Shown here piece after piece: positions 57,101 to 64,000 of a stretch of DNA of 64,000 nt (positions are counted from its first letter, which is position 1; each line of letters starts with the position of its first letter). Both the position numbers and the translations under genes were made by a program. The notes under the pieces are model-generated. The model searched no databases. It was not told where the DNA came from and worked only from the letters and a program-made list of their open reading frames with translations. The stretch covers positions 50,629 through 114,628 of the forward strand of contig CALFZO010000158.1 in the NCBI GenBank assembly GCA_937952305.1, in the 5' to 3' direction. Source of the stretch: an uncultured Anaerolineales bacterium (GTDB lineage Bacteria > Chloroflexota > Anaerolineae > Anaerolineales > UBA6663).

Positions 57101-59338
57101 GAAAGCGGCCTCGGCATCGCCGTCCAGCTGCTGGGCCTGCGCCAGAAGCGCGTGGGCTTCGGCGTCAGCGGGCGCCAGCCGCGCGGCCTCCGCCAGGGCG
57201 GCCGCCGCCTGCCGGGGCGTGGCATCGGTATTGCCTTGCGCGTGCAGCGTCAGGGTCAGGCGCCCCAGAGCGAGATACGGCCCGGCCTCTTCTGGACGCG
57301 CCAGCGCGGCGCGCTGATACGCGGCCCAGGCCTCGGCCGGCCGGCCGGTGCTCTCCAGGGCGCAGCCCAACTCGTACAGCGCCCGCCAGTCGCCGGGCCG
57401 CAGTTGCAGAGCGCGGCCCAGGGCTGCCAGGGCCTCAGCAGGCTGACCCTGCTGCCGCAGCAACGTGCCCAGGCGCCGCTGGGCTTCGGCATCGTTGGGA
57501 TCAAGGGCACAGGCCTCGCGCAGGGCCGCCACAGCATCGGCAATGCGCTGGGCACTGACGTAAGCCTCGGCCAGGTCAGCCAGGAGCGGCGCGATGTGGG
57601 CCGACTCGGCTAACTTGAGGGCCTGGCGCCCCGCCTCGAGGGCTTGGACCGCCGCGCCGAGATCACCGTGGCCGCGATGGTGACGCGCCATCGCCCGCCA
57701 CGGCCCCGGCGCTTGCGGGACCAGGGCCGAGGCCTGGCAGAAGTGTTCAAACGCCTCGGCCTCGCGGCCTTGTTGCGCCAGCGCCTCGCCGATCAGGACG
57801 TGCGCTTCACCCCGCAGCGCGGGCTGCGGGCTGGCCGCCAGGAACCGCTGGGCCGCCTCTTCGGCGCGGGCCGTCTGGCCGGCGCGGAGCGCGGCGCGCG
57901 CCAGCCCGAGCCCGGCCACCGGGCGCGCCGGCTCAAATGTCAGCGCGGATTGGAAGTGGGGCAGGGCCTGCTCGGGTTGGCCCAACTCCAACAGCGCCTG
58001 GCCTAGCGTTTCGCGCGCTTCGGGGTTTTGCGGGCGCAAGGCGGCCGCCTCGGCGGCGGCGGCAGCAGCGCCGGGCCAGTCGTGAGCTTCCGCGCTCCAG
58101 CGTGCGGCGGTGAGATAGAGCGCGGCATCAACCCCGGCCAGATCAGCGGCCCGGCGCAAGCAGGCCAGGGCGCGCGGGGTGTCGCCGACCTCGCGCCAGG
58201 CGGCGGCGGCTTCGGCCAGGTCCGCCGGCTGTGTGAGCGCTTCGGGAGTAAGCGCGCTGAGTTGGGCGGCGGCGTCGGCCGGCGACTGGAGTTGCAGGTG
58301 GGCGCGGGCCAGCACCAGGCGGGTGGTGGGCGCCTCGGCCGGCAGAGCGGCGGCGCTGGCCAGGGCCTGGCCGGGCTCGTGCAGAGCCAACAGCGTGCGG
58401 GTCAGGCTCAGCGCCAGGACGGGATCGTTCGGCTGGTCGGACAGCGCGTCCTGGTAGGCGGCCAGGGCGACGCCGTGCTCGCCGGCGCGGGTGGCGACTG
58501 TGCCGATGGCGGCGGCCACCTCGGCGCGCAGCTGGCGCACCCGCGTCCAGGCCTCCACCAGGGGGCCATGGGCGGCGACGAAATCGCCGGTGCCAGCCAG
58601 GAGCAGCGCGTGGTCGGCCAGGGCTGCCACCGCTTCCGGCGTCGTGCCCGGCCCAGGCGGCTGGCCCTCGGCCGCGTGGCGCAAAGCGCGCTCGGCCAGA
58701 GCTCCTTCGCCCAGCGCCTCTAAACGGGCCGCAAAAGCGCGCCAGTGGGCGGCCGGGGCATCGACGGCCAGTTCGGTCAGCTTGTGCAGCGCTGCGTCCT
58801 CATCCTCGTTGGCGGCCAAGCAGGCGGCGGCCAGTTCAGCGCTGGCCGGCGCCTGTTCCAGCAGCGCGCTCCAATAGGCCTCCGGCACACCCTCCAGCCC
58901 GGCCAGGTATTGCAGCGTCAGACGCCAGCGTTCCGGCTGGGCGGCGGCGTCGGCCGCGATGGCGTGCCAGTCCGTGGTCGCCTGGCCGCGCAGCCGCAGG
59001 GCCAATGCGGCCGGCAGAGCATCGTCGATGGGGTCCAGGCTCTGATCAGGCGCCAGCAGGCGCGCGTAGGCGGCCGCCAACCGCTCATGGTGTTTGCCCA
59101 ACAGCGTCAACTCCGGCGTCGGGTCGCCGTCCAGGTGCCGGAGCGCATAGATGGCCAGGGCCAACGGGCCGGGGCGCCAGCGCGCGGACGCGGTGCGGAG
59201 CGCGGCCAGAGTGGGCAGGATGGCCTCGTCGCTGGCCAGCGCCCACAGCTCCGGCGCCAGGCGCAGGCGCCGGATCGCTTCGGGCCACAGCGCCTCTGGC
59301 AGGGCGGCCATCAGCTTGGGGGTGGGGGAAGCCTTCAT
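54164..59338 (-). CDS. Giant TPR-repeat protein
   Basis: 1724 residues from ATG 59338 (GGAG 6 bases upstream). After a short N-terminal domain the protein is almost entirely tetratricopeptide repeats of about 34 residues (typical units ALALAPDSADVHLAASRMLL, ALALYRQA-like patterns with conserved Ala-8, Ala-20 and Pro-32 positions), roughly 45 of them. Such superhelices act as protein-binding scaffolds. There is no catalytic domain, membrane helix or signal peptide. It follows the two-helix membrane protein gene by 32 bases in the P1 operon. It ends in a unique sequence (GDTRVRV). Its binding partners are unknown; the TPR-containing protease and membrane protein in the same regulon are natural candidates. 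Confidence 0.9.
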   Translation of the reverse strand: MKASPTPKLMAALPEALWPEAIRRLRLAPELWALASDEAILPTLAALRTASARWRPGPLALAIYALRHLDGDPTPELTLLGKHHERLAAAYARLLAPDQSLDPIDDALPAALALRLRGQATTDWHAIAADAAAQPERWRLTLQYLAGLEGVPEAYWSALLEQAPASAELAAACLAANEDEDAALHKLTELAVDAPAAHWRAFAARLEALGEGALAERALRHAAEGQPPGPGTTPEAVAALADHALLLAGTGDFVAAHGPLVEAWTRVRQLRAEVAAAIGTVATRAGEHGVALAAYQDALSDQPNDPVLALSLTRTLLALHEPGQALASAAALPAEAPTTRLVLARAHLQLQSPADAAAQLSALTPEALTQPADLAEAAAAWREVGDTPRALACLRRAADLAGVDAALYLTAARWSAEAHDWPGAAAAAAEAAALRPQNPEARETLGQALLELGQPEQALPHFQSALTFEPARPVAGLGLARAALRAGQTARAEEAAQRFLAASPQPALRGEAHVLIGEALAQQGREAEAFEHFCQASALVPQAPGPWRAMARHHRGHGDLGAAVQALEAGRQALKLAESAHIAPLLADLAEAYVSAQRIADAVAALREACALDPNDAEAQRRLGTLLRQQGQPAEALAALGRALQLRPGDWRALYELGCALESTGRPAEAWAAYQRAALARPEEAGPYLALGRLTLTLHAQGNTDATPRQAAAALAEAARLAPADAEAHALLAQAQQLDGDAEAAFRSYQSALRLAPTRVPWSLGFARVCLQLGRPEVAIAALHDAQQHAPAGGDAAVAIALTEAYMQSELWTEATRSAEAALRLDPENAPIFAMLAEARARLGQTQLAAQAWEQAVRLNPRDTAMQVRYARCLLDMGQVDQARPVLAQALALAPDSADVHLAASRMLLELGEVETAYATLQAAVNLAPRSADAQALFGEAAMRTQRYEAAYAAHLRAAELEPDQTRHWREAGEALWQMGRQAAAVALWQRAAALDPADSATLARLGAALLMLGQHADALAALERAAAQNPHDAGAAREAARAALVLNELDKAAHYLERAIELSPGDAEVRFLLGQVYQRQSQSEKALGLYRQAARLNPGEGRYLAASGELLAQHGQLDEGAQLMAKAVGISPDSAEVQERAGRVFLKAGRSEAATHAFEHWVEARPREASAHLALAQALTALVEERERLVQSGCKAPAEADLGTRLNQALQQAAAFGADPQEVRYWLGRAKAVAGNPQDAQQLLESVVTGPGAAQFKTPALYRALGTALRKSGQPERAREALQAALEDDAQPALTYLELGLTLAALNDRRGAVVAFKRATAADPSAALAHFHLAESLAALGDHAESVQVLQRAIALKPEVAAWHYRLAQRQAERREPGALAHFQQAAQLEPANAEYNAELARALLRDGDKPSAAHYFRRAVEARPGDGRLWTECGQAQHAIGDCTGAAECFAKATRLAPDNVPALLGGARVSLTLGDLHQALNYAETAARLTPHAPETLVALADVEAARGDMAGAEAHYAAAAAQAADPAPAWLALGRLQLAQGKSAQAVDVLQRAAQADPNSDEILAVLGDARFAAGDYSGAVQVYRDAVRIAPRDAKHLLRLGRACRLQGQLDQAIAHLMQAREVAPHGDEVMREVGLVFEQRKQFDRALEMYQLAIRAAPRNAANYTRAGIAFKHLKDYTNSVSALERAVTLDPKSLEATKQLAAVTALNIIHGDTRVRV

Positions 59339-59370
59339 GGCAGACTCCTCGGGGCCGGCCGGCCACATGC

Positions 59371-59697
59371 TCAGGCGCCGATGACGAGCAGCCGGTAGGC
59401 GGCGGCCTCAAACAGCGCGCCGACGATGATCAGGACGATGGCATTGCCCGACGACGTTCGGATGAGGTTGTTGACGGCGTTCACCAGCTCCGTCGCGGAC
59501 TGGGCAATCAGCGTGATGTTGTCGGTCAGGGCTTTCTGGCTGATGCGGGCCGATTGGGCGGCCAGGACCTTGGCTTCCTTGCGATACGGCCCCAGGATCA
59601 GCATCAACATCCCGGCGCCCAGGGCGACCAGGCCCAAAGCGAAGAACGTCAGGCCCATCAGCAGGCGCAGATCATCCGGGGAAAAGAACTCCGACAT
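59371..59697 (-). CDS. Small two-helix membrane protein, first gene of the P1 operon
   Basis: 108 residues from ATG 59697, with GGAGG 5 bases upstream. Two membrane helices (about 12-36 and 83-105) are joined by a soluble amphipathic segment (ISQKALTDNITLIAQSATELVNAVNNLI) that may form a coiled coil. Not a recognised family. It would place the partner TPR protein near the membrane if the two interact; inference from operon position. Confidence 0.75.
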   Translation of the reverse strand: MSEFFSPDDLRLLMGLTFFALGLVALGAGMLMLILGPYRKEAKVLAAQSARISQKALTDNITLIAQSATELVNAVNNLIRTSSGNAIVLIIVGALFEAAAYRLLVIGA

Positions 59698-59738
59698 TGT
59701 GACCTCCAGCAACAGGACATGAGACTGCCGGGGGAGTG

Positions 59739-59754
59739 TGCAAGATGCGTGCCG
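59739..59754 (-). promoter_or_regulatory. Sigma-54 promoter P1
   Basis: Minus-strand CGGCACG-CATC-TTGCA, one mismatch from consensus. Predicted start near 59728, giving a 31-base leader that contains the GGAGG site of the two-helix membrane protein gene. A GC-rich inverted repeat (59775-59814) between the activator gene and P1 probably ends the regulator transcript. Confidence 0.85.
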
Positions 59755-59774
59755 CCGGCCGCGGCGGAAGCGAA

Positions 59775-59814
59775 AGGCCGGGGCGCCGCTCCAGGAGAAG
59801 CAGCACCCCGGCCT
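59775..59814 (-). terminator. Hairpin after the activator gene
   Basis: Inverted repeat AGGCCGGGG / CCCCGGCCT enclosing a 22-base GC-rich loop, followed on the minus strand by TTCGCTTCC. The T run is weak, so termination may be partial. Confidence 0.45.
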
Positions 59815-59858
59815 CACTGTCCGGCGCGGTGGTAGGGCGGGGCGCGGGCCCCGGTCAG

Positions 59859-61024
59859 CTAGGCGCTGTTGATGTCGGGGCCGAAGTGGCTGAGTTCCAG
59901 AGTGTCGCCGTCGGCGAAGAGCATGGCGCGTTCGACGGCGTTGCGCAGCTGGCGGATATTGCCGGGCCAGGCGTGGGCCTTGAGCCGCTGCAGGGCCTCC
60001 GGGTTGACGGCCTGCACATTGCGGCCCATTTCGCGGTTGTATTTCTGGATGAAGAAGCCTACCAGCGCCGGCACATCCTCGCTGCGTTCCCGCAGCGGCG
60101 GCAGGCGCAAGGCGACCACGTTCAGACGGTGGAAGAGGTCCTCGCGGAATTGGCCGGCGTGCGCCATTTCCAGCAGGTCGCGGTTGGTGGCGGCGATGAT
60201 GCGCACGTCCACTTTGGTCTCGGTGGTGCCGCCCAGGCGCCGGATGGATTTGTCTTCCAGCACGCGCAGGAATTTGGCCTGCAGCTCCAGCTTCATGGTG
60301 GAGATTTCGTCCAGGAAGAGCGTGCCGCCGTCGGCGGTCACAAACAGGCCGTCCTTCTTCTTGGTGGCGCCGGTGAAGGTGCCGGCCTCATAGCCGAAGA
60401 GCTCGGACTCGAGCAGCGACTCGCTGAAGTTGGCGCAGTTGACGGCCATCCACGGCTTCTGGGCGCGCGGCGACATCCGGTGGATGGCCCCGGCCAGCAC
60501 CTCTTTGCCCGTGCCGCTTTCGCCCGTCAACAGGATGGTGCTGGCCGATGGCGCGACGCGGCGCAGGTCGTTGAGCAGCTTCTTCATGACCGGCGTGTCG
60601 CCGACCACCCAGCTCTCGGCGGGGTAACGTGTCTGCCGCAGTTGTTCAAGCTCGCGCTGCATGGCCACCAGTTCGGCCGCGCGGTCGACGGCCTGGCGGA
60701 GGCGGCTGATGTCGACGGGCTTCTGGATGAAGTCCTGGGCGCCCAGCTTCATCGCCTCGACCGCCATGTCGATGTCGCCGTAGCCGGTGACGACGATCAC
60801 GGGGACGCGCAGGCCCTCGCGCCGCATCCGTTCCAGCAGGTTGGGGCCGTAGCCGTCCGGCAGCTGCACGTCCAGCACGACGATGTCGGCTTCGCCGCGG
60901 CTGACGTGCTGGTGCGCGGCCGCCAGCGTGGTGGCGGAGCGGACGTCGTAGCCGTTGTCCTGCAGGATCGGGCACAGGAAGGACAGCGCGGTCTCGTCGT
61001 CGTCAACGACCAGGATTGAGGCGT

Positions 61025-61028
<4 letters not shown>
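59859..61028 (-). CDS. NtrC-like sigma-54 activator without a DNA-binding domain
   Basis: 389 residues from TTG 61028 (GGAG 5 bases upstream; the TTGA overlaps the kinase stop). Receiver domain with Asp53 (VVLDVQLPDG) and Lys in FIQKPV. The AAA+ domain has Walker A LLTGESGTGKEV, Walker B GGTLFLDEI and the sigma-contact loop as GTFTGA instead of GAFTGA. The protein stops about 20 residues after the AAA+ sensor region (PGNIRQLRNAVERAM), so the usual Fis-type helix-turn-helix is missing. Such activators (FlgR, CtcC) work from solution without an enhancer. The P1-P3 promoters are its likely targets. Confidence 0.9.
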
Positions 61029-63024
<1,996 letters not shown>

Positions 63025-63028
<4 letters not shown>

Positions 63029-64000
63029 AGCGGGCTGGGGGAGAGCGCGGGCGCCGGTCGGGCGGCGGCCGGGCGGGGGGGCAGGTCGCGGCCGCGCAGA
63101 TGGGCCGGCAACAGGCCCAGCATGTTGCGGTACTTGGCCACCGTGCGGCGCGCGACCTGCACGCCATCGGCGGCCAGGCGGGCGGCAATCTCGTCATCGG
63201 TCAGCGGGCGCGCCTCGGCTTCGATCAGGCTGCGGACCCGGTCGCGCACGGACAGGCTGCGGTCGAAGAACTTGGCCAGCGGCACGATCCGGCCGCTGGG
63301 CAGCGCCACTGACTTGCCGGCCACGGCGCGCGAGATCGTCGATTCGTGCACGCCCAGGGCATGGGCGACGCGCGAGCGCGTGATGGGCCGCAAGTCGCCA
63401 TCGCCGCCGAGGATGAAGCCGCGCTGCTCGCCGGCGATGATCTCCATCAGCCGCCGCAAGGTGTGGTTGCGCTGCTGCAGGCACTTGGTCATCAGCGCGG
63501 CGCGCTCGAGCGCCTGGCCCCACTTCTCGCGTTCGGTCTGGGTGAGCTCCTGGCTCAAGGCCGCGGCTTTGAGTTCGGGGTTGACGCGCAGCCAGCCCGC
63601 CAGGGGCGTCAGCACTTCGACCATGACGATGTCCTGCGCGTCGCGGGCCTGGCGCGTGATGATCATGTCCGGGTCGCCGTAGACGGTGTCGTTGATGTCC
63701 GGCAGCTTGCCATCACCCCAGTAGGCCCGCGCCGGGAACGGCGTCAGGTTGCGCTGGATGAAGCGGGCGGCCTGGGACACGCGGGCCGCCGGGACCTGGA
63801 GCAAGCGCGCCAGCCGAGCATAGTCGTGGCGGGCCAGCGCCTCGAAGTGGTCGCTGATCAGGCGCCGGGCGATCTCGAGCAGGGCGGGCGGGGTGCTTTC
63901 GGCCAGCGCCTCCAATTGGATGAGCAGGGACGCGGTCGGCGTCGGCGCGCCGATGCCCGGCGGATCGGCGCGCTGGATCAGGGCCATGACCCGTTCCACG
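63025..64000 (-). CDS. rpoN: RNA polymerase sigma-54 factor (N-terminus outside window)
   Basis: About 325 codons of the C-terminal two thirds; the frame runs off the window edge. The sequence opens in the core-binding region (VMALIQRADPPGIGAPT). Further on are a helix-turn-helix (ALGVHESTISRAVAGK) and the RpoN box ARRTVAKYR, which binds the -24 element. A Pro/Ala tail follows. It starts an operon with the kinase and activator genes. Identity is clear from the RpoN box. Confidence 0.96.

Noticed and set aside
54164..59338. Possible DNA repeat array or CRISPR-like repeat within the giant gene
   Set aside because: The periodicity is about 34 codons at protein level with divergent DNA, as expected for TPR repeats, not identical repeats with spacers.

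Overview
The window reads as one continuous stretch of a high-GC bacterial chromosome with densely packed operons. The likely source is a member of the Chloroflexota (Anaerolineae-like). This is inferred from Pro/Thr-rich extracellular linkers, very large PAS/GAF sensor proteins, DUF5995 and C25-like proteins, and generally high GC. No rRNA or tRNA gene lies in the window to confirm it. I see no tRNA, CRISPR array, insertion sequence, prophage or attachment site.

Left part (1-9.6 kb): the end of a secreted protein; a non-pyrrolysine MttB-family methyltransferase; a four-gene minus-strand operon (metallo-hydrolase, methyltransferase, topoisomerase I, carotenoid-type membrane protein); and an OmpR-type two-component pair. 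Next (9.6-20.1 kb) comes a complete minus-strand potassium operon, kdpF-A-B-(small membrane protein)-C-(KimA-like permease)-D-E. It therefore carries two unrelated K+ uptake routes plus the sensor pair. On the opposite strand (20.2-30.2 kb) is a signalling block: a 1578-residue multi-PAS/GAF histidine kinase, its NarL-type regulator, a stand-alone receiver, and a MASE1-PAS-GAF-HD-GYP protein predicted to degrade cyclic di-GMP.

Middle (30-48.4 kb): mostly housekeeping and metabolic genes. These are a phosphoesterase, aldo/keto reductase, alpha/beta hydrolase, a PASTA membrane protein, GlgX, an S51-like peptidase with a cysteinyl-tRNA-synthetase-type tail, DUF423, an M20 amidohydrolase, a polar amino acid ABC transporter, a URO-D-like enzyme, a short SSB, a creatininase-family enzyme, FolE and an LCP-like protein.

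Right part (48.4-64 kb): the most unusual region, a self-contained sigma-54 island. It encodes RpoN (cut by the window edge), an NtrB-like cytosolic kinase and an NtrC-like activator with no DNA-binding domain. Three near-consensus sigma-54 promoters (TGGCAC-N5-TTGCA type) face the effector genes. P1 drives a two-helix membrane protein and a 1724-residue TPR protein. P2 drives a TPR/caspase-fold protease, a TIM-barrel-like protein and an FtsZ whose T7 loop has Asp replaced by Asn. P3 drives an 81-residue protein and a 71-residue membrane protein. The 81-residue protein resembles the C-terminal tail of the protease. I regard this as the candidate undescribed system: a dedicated alternative-sigma regulon linking a caspase-like protease, giant TPR scaffold and FtsZ.
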